The position numbers were made by a program, and so were the translations under genes. The notes under the pieces are model-generated. The model searched no databases and was not told the DNA's origin. It saw only the letters and a list, made by a program, of their open reading frames with translations. A DNA stretch of 58,158 bases from contig CAILUI010000344.1 in the NCBI GenBank assembly GCA_903837355.1, positions 1-58,158 on the forward strand, written 5' to 3'. Below are positions 10,701 to 17,800 of the stretch, piece by piece (position 1 is the first letter of the stretch; every line of letters starts with the position of its first letter). Source of the stretch: an uncultured Victivallales bacterium. Lineage in GTDB: Bacteria; Verrucomicrobiota; Lentisphaeria; Oligosphaerales; JAFGRS01.

Positions 10701-13676
10701 GGTGCGCGCCAAGGTGCCGGCCGGATCGGCCTCGTAGCCGGCATAGCGATTGTACTGCACCCCCAGTGTATAGGTCGGGTCGGCCTCACAGGGCGAGGTG
10801 AGCAGCCCCATGCTGATGCTGCCGACGGAACGGAGCACGCGGTAGCCGTGGGCCCGGAAATCCCAGACCAGGGTGTTGCCGAGCACTGTCGGCTCAAAGG
10901 CGGCAATGTCGTCACCGGCCGCATCGGTGAAGCCGCTGAAGACCGTCGTCCCTACCTTATATGCGTAGTCCCGACCGTTACCGTCCGGATCCAGGTCCAC
11001 GGTAGCGATCACGTCATAGGCAAAGTGCGCCGAGTTGCTGCGTTCGAGCAGGAACGAGTGCGTCGAGACGTCGCCGTGGAGCACATACGTGGGTGCCGTG
11101 ATGCGCCGGGCCAGATCCTGGTCCGTGACGGTCATCCAGACGCCACTCTCGTAGCCGAACTCGGAGCTGCATTGGGAATCGGCCTGAGGCCAACGGACCT
11201 CGGAGAACTGAGCGTTCGTCGCGAAGGTATTCGGCGGATCGAAGTCCCAGACGACTTCCAGAACGTGGGCTGCGGAAGGCTTGGCGGCACCCACGCCGTC
11301 GAGGTCACCAAGGAACAGCCAGGTTTCCCCGTTGCTGCCGTAGAAGCTCACGTCTGCGACGGTGACAACGCGGTTCGCGGGGACCGGCGCATTGGGACCA
11401 TAGTCCACGCCGTCGTAGGTGACGGACTGCAGAGCGGCAAAGGTCTGGCCGTGGGTCGGGCGCTCGATCAGGACTATTTCATCGAAGACAACGCCATCGG
11501 GAGTCACCGGCGCACCGCTCAAGCCAGACCAGGTGACGGGCGCGTATTCATGGAACTCGACAATGACCGTGGTCCGGTACGGGCGGTGCACCTCGCCCTG
11601 GCTGCCAGGGGGGCCGGTGATGCCGTTGAGAGTGTTGATGTACGCAACCTGCTTGTCCATGCTATGGATGGGTGTGCCCGTGTAAGCCACATCCTGATTG
11701 ATGTAGCCACGGAACGCGGTGGTGGCGCCGAGCGTGTAGGTGCAGTTGAGGCAGTCCTGGAGGGTGATAGTGGGGAAGGTAAAGGTGTTGTTGTACTCGC
11801 GGCCGGCCTCGCAGGGTGCCAGGGCGCGGGTGGCGACATTGAAGGTCGCGGTGCCGCCATAGGTCGCATTGATCTGGGAGAAGGCGACCCCTGTCCAGGT
11901 CAGCGTCCGGGTGCCGCTGTTGTGCCCCGGCGCGGCCAGCGTGGTGGAGGTAAAGCCCGTGTAGATCAGCCCGGGGTCGTAGGTATAGGTGAGGGTGACG
12001 GGCATGTTGGTGCCGTTGACCAACTGGGCCCAGGGGTTACCGGCGATGGCCGAGAGGGTGGCGCCGAAGGTGTAGGTGCGGCCGATGTCGCCGATGTAGA
12101 TCTCGTCCGTGCCGGTGTGTGATACGCCGAGGCGGAGGCGGACTGGATCGGTACGGCTGATCGTGACCGTCGTACCGATTGGCGAGTACGGGGCCCCGCA
12201 GATGTCCGTGTACTGCGGCTGCACGGTAAGGGTGGTGTCGAGGGCGGAGTTGGAGCAGTAGGCGTTGGGCTGCTGCAGGCTGTCGATATCGAAGGTGAGC
12301 ACGAGTTTCTTGCCGCTGTCGACGATGGGGAGGTTGGCCAGCACGCCCGTGGTGCGATTGAAGGTCACACCGCTGCCAAGCACCTGGGGACTGGATCCAT
12401 CCAGGTTGGAGAGCACCGTGTACACGCCCACCCCTGAGCCGCCTTGGCTATCGGGATAGACGAAATCCAACCCGGCCGGAAAGCCACCCAAGGTGAACGT
12501 GAGGTCCTTGGCGGGCGCACTGCCCACGGCATTGCTGACCGTGAAGGTGGCGTCCTTCTTGCCAGCGCAGTAGTCGATCCCGGTCAGGCCGGCGAAAGCA
12601 TAGGTGAAGCCCGGGGTGGCGGGGACGGTGGTCACGTAGCCGGCCGCGGTGGTGCCATCCGTCCGCGTGTCAACACACGCCGTCGATTCGTAGCCGCAGG
12701 TCGCATCGAAGAAGAGGCCGATGGGCGTGCACGTCTGCAGCATGGCATTGGTGCCCGTGATCGTCACCTCGGCGTTCGGCGCCAGGTCGTCGAACTGCAG
12801 ATCGCCGTCCAGGTCGCTGAGTCCGCCGGCGCCGTCAGGGTCAACTGCCATGTCGGCCCCCAGCGTCCACGTATAGATGGTGAGCGCGTCGCCATACGGA
12901 CTGGTTCCAACGCCTGAGGTGCCCGTGCCACCGTCCGCAGAGCTGCCCACCCTGGCGCTGCCGGCCATGTAGAGCAAGCCCGCATCCAAGCCGAATTTGG
13001 CCTTGATGTTGAGCGCGTTGCCCAGCCCCATGTTCTTGATCTTGGCCGTCCAGGTCACAGAGGCGCCATTGTTGAGGGGGATCGACTGGTTCGTCGGGGT
13101 GAGCGTCACGAGCAGTGCCGGCGGTTGAATGGTCAGCGTGTACAGGCCGGTCCAGGTCTTGGGGCCGTCAACGGAGAGGACCAGGGCGGTGTCGCTCGCA
13201 AACTGCGCCGTCACCGCGGCACAGCCGACGCGGACGTCAAAGGCCACCGTGGCACTCTGGCCGAAAGCCAGGGTCTGGGCCACACCATAGATCGTGTTCA
13301 GGTTCCAGGTGAGGACGTTGCCGGCGATGCTCGGATCCGTGGCACGCGTCCCGCCGGGGGTCGTGATGATGGTGCTTCCGGCCTGGTAGATGTAGGTGCC
13401 GGACATGAGATCGATCTGCGGCAGCATGTTGCTGGCGGTCTGACCGCTGGCCGCGTTGTTGATTGTGACCGTGACTCTGACCAGCCGTCCCCACGCCGCC
13501 TCGTCGAGGGTGGCGTTGGAGGTCACCGTAACCGCGGCCTGGACGGTGGCCGTCAGGGCGAGGAGTACGCCAGCCCCGAGGCAACGCGCCAGGGCCGCGA
13601 ACCGCCGCGCCGGCCTCCCCTGACAGGGCGGGAACAGCGTGCGGCAGGGGCTTGTTGCGGCATGACGTGGCGTCAT
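1..13676 (-). CDS. Giant secreted DUF11-type repeat surface protein (3' end outside window)
   Basis: One frame stays open on the minus strand from ATG 13676 to the window edge, giving at least 4,558 residues with no stop seen. The start has GGAGG (13683-13687) six bases upstream and overlaps the preceding stop as ATGA. Residues 1-48 form a signal peptide with a long Arg-rich n-region (hydrophobic core near residues 32-48). The rest is almost entirely beta-sandwich repeats of two kinds: DUF11 (AGD-x-L-x-Y-x-VTV-x-N ... DTLP) and a second type like fimbrial isopeptide/D2 domains (GE-x-V-x-YT ... EGT ... DTLP). Asp-rich segments such as DVDGDGVYDD suggest calcium binding. The N-terminal part is less regular and has several Cys; the C-terminal half is a strict alternation. 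Such proteins are usually cell-surface or S-layer-like adhesins; the anchoring end is not visible. Composition is Thr/Ala/Val-rich and Lys-poor. Function beyond surface structure is inference. Confidence 0.9.
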   Translation of the reverse strand, partial: MTPRHAATSPCRTLFPPCQGRPARRFAALARCLGAGVLLALTATVQAAVTVTSNATLDEAAWGRLVRVTVTINNAASGQTASNMLPQIDLMSGTYIYQAGSTIITTPGGTRATDPSIAGNVLTWNLNTIYGVAQTLAFGQSATVAFDVRVGCAAVTAQFASDTALVLSVDGPKTWTGLYTLTIQPPALLVTLTPTNQSIPLNNGASVTWTAKIKNMGLGNALNIKAKFGLDAGLLYMAGSARVGSSADGGTGTSGVGTSPYGDALTIYTWTLGADMAVDPDGAGGLSDLDGDLQFDDLAPNAEVTITGTNAMLQTCTPIGLFFDATCGYESTACVDTRTDGTTAAGYVTTVPATPGFTYAFAGLTGIDYCAGKKDATFTVSNAVGSAPAKDLTFTLGGFPAGLDFVYPDSQGGSGVGVYTVLSNLDGSSPQVLGSGVTFNRTTGVLANLPIVDSGKKLVLTFDIDSLQQPNAYCSNSALDTTLTVQPQYTDICGAPYSPIGTTVTISRTDPVRLRLGVSHTGTDEIYIGDIGRTYTFGATLSAIAGNPWAQLVNGTNMPVTLTYTYDPGLIYTGFTSTTLAAPGHNSGTRTLTWTGVAFSQINATYGGTATFNVATRALAPCEAGREYNNTFTFPTITLQDCLNCTYTLGATTAFRGYINQDVAYTGTPIHSMDKQVAYINTLNGITGPPGSQGEVHRPYRTTVIVEFHEYAPVTWSGLSGAPVTPDGVVFDEIVLIERPTHGQTFAALQSVTYDGVDYGPNAPVPANRVVTVADVSFYGSNGETWLFLGDLDGVGAAKPSAAHVLEVVWDFDPPNTFATNAQFSEVRWPQADSQCSSEFGYESGVWMTVTDQDLARRITAPTYVLHGDVSTHSFLLERSNSAHFAYDVIATVDLDPDGNGRDYAYKVGTTVFSGFTDAAGDDIAAFEPTVLGNTLVWDFRAHGYRVLRSVGSISMGLLTSPCEADPTYTLGVQYNRYAGYEADPAGTLARTVIMPLATSAPIHYRPTLRPAVIPASRILYQHEELWLLELNNTGNAPAWNVGLTATFGSAYEVQGARLVSGADTDYSHGIDVTPGVLPPPGNSITWIFQGATYTTDPDGAGGGLSDVDGDGVYDDLAPGARLYILVKVHYVNCDSANLAISLSAQAGGELPATTSYTPLPTPGSMVTTRPLTFCDTGSGSTATVREGPSALQTIHVAPQLQLCTSSPLKFRIKNTQQGTIYEPVFRQFVPKASDGTLLDTASGTYDLDLDGDGTYETHDALPPPVVTPGVGTDPDTYQWSYTQFGTTFTDGFPMSAVIDLNMLVWGDCNANNKTLTLGSEMQFKSLCGNIRTTTRAQTSLRVLDLVGTATVEARNITANPAAAFSSSTVYGGYGDQIEYRITVKNDGGATISNADLAVTLPQNFATVAAATPAWSSRVDNTLTWTEAQLLPSGLAPAATTTVVFVATLNGTDVCVNREASAEVSVGCLASGPVSHCSITSTITTTALVTAPTMALPELAMSATDLVTGDGDSDNIDTNGVITLGVTGKAGNASRLALTATIPSGWAWDGTPTPVFIYTPNTPPAAFASIDGCTVNLTDPVHPVFTFTRGGVAANSILRDGETVRVRFYIVQDSSFDTTTTPLVNPEAAADGDPIPPGDVSLTAALTFIDSCPADSPDTQTVSLTNAYTVDTPDLDLTIIDDNPGNVGVVGDALYPTVEVTNNGENSLACNSVLTVTIGNAWATTPPAEFVRPQTFPAALYKWTLYAGDTYFVEKAGAGGDPGLFEPISVSNGATVLWAGAAKGALAAGEWVWDSTGAFDTIFANLGGAAPDATPLSMSAVGSQTFPAALYAWVQVGTTDTYYLQKSGGGDPGLVEPETVSDGATLLGRNGPAALVANQWGWGDISSLGFNTIYVNLGVGVIPDATPLSIAAAISFGVTTPPTLAETRVLWVDVPCLAMGETASFLFTVALTDSNQVFNTFSAHIEAPILHQSGTTTGNDYSFDDSMAGFIGFRETKVRVSTTEAASSEANVLIGEEVTYKITASWFGGDGSDVTAIVVTDDLPLGQGYLRHTVTTGAGYATVASTTTPTQLSSGGTLTWDLTSFASSIAPVVFEAFVTTRILNLANDTEAAPNVEARGSTDMANATFTYGGYDFDDFTAGFPSLTDRAETVTIRTPDLTVVKEVRNVTRGKAFGDADADTGEAGDTFEYRVTLANAAGRAPAYNVVVADTLPSKLNLIAIAADGLDNDGDTLTDAADSVNAEGAVTGAGPGGQTITIDESNNAALAVVTGGTTLTFLYRAVADNGVFPSESLPNSVTVTGDTLPGATGSQTSPTGVTGADSGARLYTASSHVHVLIEEVDAAASKLITATSRRGVISPPTDGSLGQGLVDMVVGEEVSFQLRFTVYPSTLTVWTLSDVLPPGMKVISGSAITLPAAFSPGGTFTPTISTTTNTNDTITWDFTPGPPASQLLPPPNAAQVVSATFIAQVVNVSGNQNAVTLTNNGAATKHDVITVPLTQASVTVREPTVALTKAINPNAGINAGDVLTVTVTAENTSATETAYNVDIFDDLVGKGLTYSGNVTNGTGPAAPTAYTTDPGLDPTLAATPTANQPVFRYLFIPPGGTYSFTFTVVVATSVQPQRILANTLNGAWTSLQNSTVKLRSGALGTGGTEESWRNGQIPPDGGLNDYEASASAQTSAVTAVTASKADQGFAAVSATPVIGARKQFRVTINLPEGTTNALTVTDVLSTGATSWILESDPTYPVTYTLTDIASINGVADLSTNAKIAAALTAAPADESAGTVVWNVGTVVTPTENDTPGGGILAPMIVIDYYVRIDNNATTDAGDALQNAATVSYTHGQTGLPASLGPYSPPATTVLEPVLTMTKTWTNVTKGGTTAPDAGDTLRFTVTIPNGNGATDATAFDLRIVDTLPVGLQYTTGTTAGGITTNPDTTGTGAPADAQTLTWGRTQASPLDLDLAKNSTLTFTFDVLVRTEVTDNQALTNTVTIDWTSLNGPSGDERTGPGVAPNDYTVSAQALPTADLAYAISKTVTSTSDPNTGTAMGNGALTDLTIGETVTYTIPLTFGEGTTASVTFLDTLETADGTLQVVSASAVPGANIAISGTTTPTYSDTNADTFNDKTEFTFGTVTNTADNVSDAKDQIVITLTAKVINATASQQADVLTNSASFSSGATTLGTATADVELVEPQVTTAKLGKNLTKGQASYAAALTAPDAGDILEYQVTVTNGGTNAAVAYDVNIVDTLATGLTWTSTISATLNGGAWGGDSAPTVVGQTLTWGRGDGDSTIDINPNSSFVLTYQATVQDTVEPTQTLTNSVVVDWTSLDGTSADERNGTGANPPNDYKTAAANTTTTSTNVYSLAKARTDDTYGTGDNLVRVGDVITYTLTLGLQEGLAKSVVVKDTLPTGLEFVDTVSINGDTSAPYSGTAPFGYATDVLATSTPTAGGTGLMTWTLGDVTNAGDNSGANDTLTIVYRARVMNATLTQTATAQTLSNTATLDYHLASGAPAPQKTSGPVSVALQQPVLAVAKTSNPASGSTNLTQGQLVTYTVTVTNSGLAPAYDVQIRDVIPPGMRAGGIAGIAAGSVTVNAAAKTWKAPNANAAFDTDGIALWDFDDGATADTYTINAGSTLVLVYTVNVDTTVGANYAMANSARAESYTSFDDDAVPTGSVVADHQTYGPSAPSVDTLTTASPGVPAKTTAASATIGEEFTYTITVPAVGNQVNAWLYDVEVTDTLPVYSPNNSRLDVVSATFDNSSSVGVLVGVGQPIDMTGRQTNNILSLMTAADGLDIPPNGRAVINLRVRVKNIAENQSTTTPFTNYVAYTYERVNGLAQNVSGGNVTSSATAIIEPSVTLGKLVAPDNGVGAPGAFAASQTGLQAGSIVYYQITLTNPNGPSDTTACDLALSDTLTTTLGAGTATVFSVASTGSVTKGSPAAAHALLTTDFSVAGDVLQFAAGSTDIHLGKNSTLTVVVRGTLAYSLFANATFSNQATVTWTSLPGTPTDERTGAGGINDYATTSANANVTLTTPGLAKAQVTEMTETGNNVASQAVIGEVVTYTLTVTVPQGITRAVTVVDTMSVGLAFQEVTSITASAGVASANALESLAFPITATGGNVTFGNASTGTANLLTLSFGNITNTNADLATSDTFTVVCKAVVLNVSGNVTATPLHNNAQLTYTTGAAVNAAQQTVTVVEPTLTVAKLVSADDVSYAAAITNPDYDNSVYYKITITNGSVGTDTRAYDLSLADTLPDVFVPDGTTPITVTSTGLVYVGAALATPVATDFTLSANVLSVTAGTAIDLAPGATLTLVLKGSLAIGVTPGATYSNSASIQWTSLPLAPGNRSTLNTASHERTGVGPAPDTYSATSASATVTIAPPIPTKSVVASSEGHTSDPFAVPGEIVRFHLVVQLPEGTSTDFMVQDNLPAGLRFIDDDTVRVAFVANGAGIASTAVGTAPADVPGLSGAGLDLVGNSGSVSLATSGPNGLAVGEGSAFDASVSSLRTADTDTYADGTDVLFRLGTLVNSDTDVDGEYVVIEFNALVTNDRDSTASDGSAQQAG
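7948..8499 (-). repeat. Tandem ~92-residue repeat in giant protein
   Basis: Two adjacent in-frame copies (8224-8499 and 7948-8223) share QTFPAALY, GGDPGL-x-EP, VS-x-GAT-x-L and W-x-W ... NLG ... DATPLS. The offset is 270 bases at one end and 276 at the other, a two-codon indel. This module is unlike the DUF11-type domains on either side and marks the boundary between the irregular N-terminal half and the regular C-terminal half of the protein. Confidence 0.8.
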
Positions 13677-14836
13677 GAACGTCCTCCGAGACCAACCACT
13701 GTGCCGGAAATGCGAATCTTAAGTGTGCTTTGCGGCGGAGCGGTGGTGAGCACGACGAAACCCTGCACGGGCCCGCCTTCCGCCGGTGCAGTGAACCGAC
13801 AACGGAGCGTTGCGACGCGGTCACTGGCGCCCGGAACCAACTCGATCTGCAGACCGCTGACGGCGCAGTCCACGCGCGCCCTCGGCAGCCCGATAGCGTC
13901 CTGGCTCTCCAGAGCAATGCTGCGCTCGACCGTGCTACCGGCCGGAACGTCGCGCAGGTCCAGCTCCGCCGGGGTCGCGACAATCTGCGGTCGCACCTGG
14001 GCGGCGACCCGCAGTCGCAGTGGCGCCGCCTGCGGCGTGTCGGTGACCACGGAAACCGTGCTCTGCAGGTCGAGTTCCCCGCTGTCGGGGTGGAGCACCA
14101 GGCCAAGCGTGACGCTTTCGCCTGGGGCCAGCTCACGGCGGTCGAGGTTGGAGGAGAGGCACCCACAGCCATCCGTGACCTCCCGGATCCGCACCCGCGT
14201 TGAGCTGGTGTTGGTGAGCGTGACCTCGCGCCGGGGACGCTCGTGCGTCCAGACGTGGCCAAAGTCGACCGTCTCGGGCACACTGGTCAGTGCGACGGGG
14301 GCGGAACCGGGAAGGGGGACCGCGGCTGGCGCCTTAGCGGGCGGCGGCGTTGTGACCGCGGCGGTCGCGCCAGCGGCCGGCGCGAGCGTCGCGGTCGCCG
14401 CCGCCGCGGCGGCGCCCTCGACCGCACCGACCAGGCGACAGACCACCGGCGTGCTGACTGCAGCGGTGGAGATGAAGACCTCCTTGGTCTGCCGGCCGCT
14501 ACGGCCGGTAGTGTCGAAGCGCACCTGCACCGTGCCCTTGGCACCGGGCGCGATCTCGGGTGCGGACACGTGCCCGGCCGTACACCCACACGAACTGCGA
14601 ACGCGCGTCACCTGCACCGGAGCGGCGCTGCCGTTCTCGAGGACGAACTCATGCTCGACCACGGTACCGGCCGGCACCGTGCCAAAGTCAAACTCGGGTA
14701 TCGCGATCGTCAGCGCCGGGGTCAACGAGGCGGCGACCGGAGACGGGTCGGCGGCGGCGGACGAAAAGAACCGGGTGGTCAGGATGACACCCAGCACCAC
14801 GCGCCGGACACGCATGCCGTTACCAGATACTTCCAC
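13673..14836 (-). CDS. Secreted protein with two DUF1573 domains
   Basis: 387 residues from GTG 14836; ATG 14815 is the alternative and would begin directly at a signal peptide (MRVRRVVLGV...). GTG has GGGGTG four bases upstream, while the ATG has no clear site. Two immunoglobulin-like DUF1573 domains are visible, each with the typical Cys-Gly-Cys: the first around residues 48-145 (SSCGCT), the second around 185-285 (DGCGCL). They are separated by an Ala/Pro-rich linker. A third, Cys-poorer beta domain follows to the C-terminus. DUF1573 proteins are exported and common in Bacteroidetes and PVC bacteria; their role is not settled. The stop overlaps the giant gene's start (ATGA), so the two are translationally coupled and may act together at the surface. 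That partnership is inference. Confidence 0.85.
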   Translation of the reverse strand: MEVSGNGMRVRRVVLGVILTTRFFSSAAADPSPVAASLTPALTIAIPEFDFGTVPAGTVVEHEFVLENGSAAPVQVTRVRSSCGCTAGHVSAPEIAPGAKGTVQVRFDTTGRSGRQTKEVFISTAAVSTPVVCRLVGAVEGAAAAAATATLAPAAGATAAVTTPPPAKAPAAVPLPGSAPVALTSVPETVDFGHVWTHERPRREVTLTNTSSTRVRIREVTDGCGCLSSNLDRRELAPGESVTLGLVLHPDSGELDLQSTVSVVTDTPQAAPLRLRVAAQVRPQIVATPAELDLRDVPAGSTVERSIALESQDAIGLPRARVDCAVSGLQIELVPGASDRVATLRCRFTAPAEGGPVQGFVVLTTAPPQSTLKIRISGTVVGLGGRS

Positions 14837-15147
14837 ACCTCACCCCGGACCGTTGCGACGACACCCTTCCCGCCTGCACCGGAACACGCAAAACCCCAGA
14901 CCGCGATTCACGTTTTCGGCGCTCTGCAACCGCGGAAAACACTACAGCACGATTGCGCCGCACGCCCACACGCCCGCGGGAGACATCCCCGGGGCGCGTA
15001 CACGCCCTCGCTGCAGAATCTCTCTACTCTCACGGCACCAACATGTTACGAAGCAAGGTAATGCAACCCCAGCGAGTCGCCTGATGGGGCACGACTCGCT
15101 CCGTCTGACTTTACGCCCGCCGAGGTCCATTGTCAACTGCGCTCACT
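14837..15147. other. Intergenic region upstream of the DUF1573/giant-protein operon
   Basis: 311 bases between two minus-strand genes. It should hold the promoter for the DUF1573-giant gene pair, and it contains a locally AT-richer patch around 14940-15060. I could not find a -35/-10 pair with correct spacing. The only clear structure is the 9-bp hairpin at 15071-15100, listed separately. No coding potential was recognised. Confidence 0.6.
15071..15100 (-). terminator. Perfect 9-bp hairpin after the 806-residue secreted protein
   Basis: AGCGAGTCG (15071-15079) is the exact reverse complement of 15092-15100, with a 12-base loop. It lies about 50 bases beyond the stop codon of the upstream minus-strand gene. 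There is no T-run on either side, so a canonical intrinsic terminator is not assured; a protein-binding palindrome is possible. Confidence 0.4.
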
Positions 15148-17568
15148 TCACCAGGTACGGGTTTGACCGTAGGCCCGAATCGAGGCGGCTTGAAGCGTCG
15201 CCAGGCGCCCTTCGCGAGGCGTCGCCGCAATCCTCGCCGTGATGCCTTTCGCGAGTTGGTTGCCCGGAGCCGCGGCCAGAGTCAACAACACGGCAGGTCC
15301 GGCGGTCTTACCCCGTACCTGGCACGCATACGCCGCCCCGTTGGAGAGGACGATCTGGGCGCTGCCCGTGACCGTTCGGCCGACAGCAGAGAGCTGCAGC
15401 AGCAGCGTCCAGCTACCATCCATGGGGGCGGGGATGGGGACGGCGACAACATCCGCCACCGGCGTGGCGGTGCCGGCGGCGGTGACGCTGCCGGTCAGCG
15501 TTCCGACAAGCTGACGGGAAATGGGGTTCACGGCCAGATCAAGTATCAGCCCCACGCTGACGATTCGGGCCGGGTCTGTACCCCGTAAGACGATGTGGGC
15601 TCGGGTGTTTCCAGCGCTGGCGCCGACGCTGCCCTTGATCGGCAGGTTGACCACGGTCGACGGACCCGCGCTATAAGCGGCGCCTCCCGTGAGCTTGCCA
15701 CTGCTATCGTGCACCAGGTTCAGAATCAGCGGGTTCCCGGCAACGGTCAGGGCATAGCTACCGCTGAGGTCCCAGAGGCCATGCCCGCTCTCGTCTACGC
15801 GCGCCAGGAACTCGCCGTCCGGCGGCACCGGCACGGCCAGTCGGAACTGGGCCACGAAGGTCTGGTCGGCCCTGATGCCGTGGTCCTCGCGCGGGTTAGA
15901 CGTCGAGCCATCGCTCCACTGCTGGAACACATACCCGAAGGCGGGTACTGCCCGCACCGCCGAGGCGCTACCGCCTGAGGTCACGAGTTGCACAGCCGCG
16001 CCGTCGAGCGTCCCCCCCGCAGCCGCCTCAAAGCGCAGGGTATAGATATTGACAGCGAACTCCGCGAGCAGCGTCGCGTCGGCCTGGACGGCGTGGAGAA
16101 CCAGCGGGTTGGCGGTGCTGAAGAGCGCGTCGGCGCGGGTCCAACGCACAAAGTGGTATTCCGGGTCGGGCTCCGCGGTTACGGCGCTGGTATCACTGCC
16201 CATGGGTAGGATCTGCGTGACAGCACCCGAGACCGTGCCGTTGCTCCCGGCCAGGAAGGTGATTGTCACCGGCGGTGGAGCGGTCGGCAGCGCGACGGCG
16301 CGACTGAGCGTGACCAGTGACTCGCCCGTGCCGGCCGTAACGCTGTAGCTCAACGTCTCTCCGGCGTGCTCGGGGCTCGCGGTAAGGCGGAAGGTCAGCA
16401 GGCCGTACGCGCCGCTGGCCAGAGCAGCAATGGACTGGCTGGCACTGCCGCCAGCGGCCACCGATAGGCCGCCTGGCAGGGTGAGCGTGACCGGCAGATC
16501 CTGCAGGTCCACCGCACCCAGATTCTGCACCTGCACCATGACGCTGAAGGGGTTGGGCACGAAGAAACTGCCGGGGGCGCCCAGGGACGTCGGAGCGGAG
16601 ACAGCCAGGGCCAGTCCGGCCGCGCTTCGACTCGTGTGGCCCTGACCGTAGAGCACGACGAAGGAGACCGCGGTACCCGGCGCGAGCATGCGGTCAAGCC
16701 ACCACAGCGCCACCGCGCTGTCTTTGCCTTCCAAGCTGGCGCCGCTGGGGGCGTAGTCGAAAGCGCTACCGGCACAGACCGTCGCCCAGGCACCGATGAC
16801 GACCTTGTCCGGCGGGGTGGCCCCACCGCCGACAAAGGTGCCCTGGCCGACGAGGCCGGGAGCGGCAAGGGAGTCATGCTGGTAGCCCTGCCAGAAGTCG
16901 GGGACGGAAAGCGGGTAGGCGGCACCGCTTCCGGTCCGCCCAAAGCCAGTTTCCACCGCCAGGACGCCGGCGGGCGTAACCAGGCGCGGGTAGTCGTTAC
17001 CGATGGCGATATCGAGGCCGAGCTTCAGACTGACAGCACGATCACCGCCGGTGGCCTTCGGGGCGGGGTTGGTGACCGTGTAGGTAACCTTGGCGGTATC
17101 CGCGCGCCCGGAACCCTGGTCAACCAGTTCGTAGCGCGCCCGCAACAGCAGGCCGTCGACCGTCCAGGCGGCGGTTACGTAGGTGCCGTCGGCAGCGCGA
17201 GTGATCTCGGGGGAACTGCCGTCGAGGACATGGAGGACGCCGTCGATACTGAGGGCGAGGCTGTTGGAGGAACCGGTCAGCGAGAACATGAGGTCAAGGT
17301 TGTCGTCACTGGGATCGGCGGGATCCCCGCCCGTGGTGGCGAGGCCCCAGGCGCCCTCGAAGCCGACCCCAAGGCGTACGACGTCGTTCGCAATGATGAC
17401 GTCCTTGCCCGCCTTGGACGTACGCTGCGACAGGAGCGCCCGCTTCCAGGCCAGGTAGTCGGCTCCTGCCGGCGGCGCGGCCGCGGAGACGGCAATGGCC
17501 GTGCAGCAGGTCACGGCCCAGACAACGAGTCGAAGCCGCCGACTCCACCACGACGCAGAGCGTCTCAC
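15148..17568 (-). CDS. Secreted multidomain protein: CARDB-like, two InlB-type repeats, novel C-terminal domain
   Basis: The GTG at 17568 is chosen because GAGGTG lies just upstream and it opens straight into a signal peptide (VRRSASWW..., cleavage near residue 35); a longer frame reaching 17775 has no such support. This gives 806 residues. The order is: an N-terminal beta-rich region (about 38-320) of unknown fold; a CARDB/DUF11-like adhesion domain (about 323-430) with LP-x-x-LTLPGG; two Listeria-Bacteroides (InlB-type) repeats (about 433-575) with the F-x-x-W-x-D/A pattern; and a 212-residue C-terminal domain (595-806) beginning GHGLWDLSG and ending YGQTRTW. The last domain recurs in the protein at 53572-54378 and matches no family I can name. 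A weak promoter (TTGCAC-N17-GATAGT) lies at 17617-17645. The likely role is an extracellular adhesin or wall-associated protein. Confidence 0.8.
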   Translation of the reverse strand: MRRSASWWSRRLRLVVWAVTCCTAIAVSAAAPPAGADYLAWKRALLSQRTSKAGKDVIIANDVVRLGVGFEGAWGLATTGGDPADPSDDNLDLMFSLTGSSNSLALSIDGVLHVLDGSSPEITRAADGTYVTAAWTVDGLLLRARYELVDQGSGRADTAKVTYTVTNPAPKATGGDRAVSLKLGLDIAIGNDYPRLVTPAGVLAVETGFGRTGSGAAYPLSVPDFWQGYQHDSLAAPGLVGQGTFVGGGATPPDKVVIGAWATVCAGSAFDYAPSGASLEGKDSAVALWWLDRMLAPGTAVSFVVLYGQGHTSRSAAGLALAVSAPTSLGAPGSFFVPNPFSVMVQVQNLGAVDLQDLPVTLTLPGGLSVAAGGSASQSIAALASGAYGLLTFRLTASPEHAGETLSYSVTAGTGESLVTLSRAVALPTAPPPVTITFLAGSNGTVSGAVTQILPMGSDTSAVTAEPDPEYHFVRWTRADALFSTANPLVLHAVQADATLLAEFAVNIYTLRFEAAAGGTLDGAAVQLVTSGGSASAVRAVPAFGYVFQQWSDGSTSNPREDHGIRADQTFVAQFRLAVPVPPDGEFLARVDESGHGLWDLSGSYALTVAGNPLILNLVHDSSGKLTGGAAYSAGPSTVVNLPIKGSVGASAGNTRAHIVLRGTDPARIVSVGLILDLAVNPISRQLVGTLTGSVTAAGTATPVADVVAVPIPAPMDGSWTLLLQLSAVGRTVTGSAQIVLSNGAAYACQVRGKTAGPAVLLTLAAAPGNQLAKGITARIAATPREGRLATLQAASIRAYGQTRTW

Positions 17569-17800
17569 AGAACACCTCGACGGTTGGCAAACTCGCACCA
17601 CGATGCACCCAGCCACACTATCGCCCGTGGGCTGGAGCTGTGCAACGCCAGAGCCCCGGCTCCATGCAGCTCCGCAAGGGGCCGGACCAGCTCCCCGCGG
17701 TGATCTCCCGCAAACCCCACACGGTGCGCCAGGAGATCCGGCTACGGCGGCCGGACCGCAGAACACGACGGGCACGGTCTGGGTCCGCCGAAACCGGCTT

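Noticed and set aside
10239..12122. A 627-codon plus-strand open frame
   Set aside because: Same mirror-frame effect inside the giant gene; no ribosome site or domain.
13125..15242. A 705-codon plus-strand open frame across the DUF1573 gene
   Set aside because: It is opposite two genes with clear signal peptides and domains, and its product is low-complexity.
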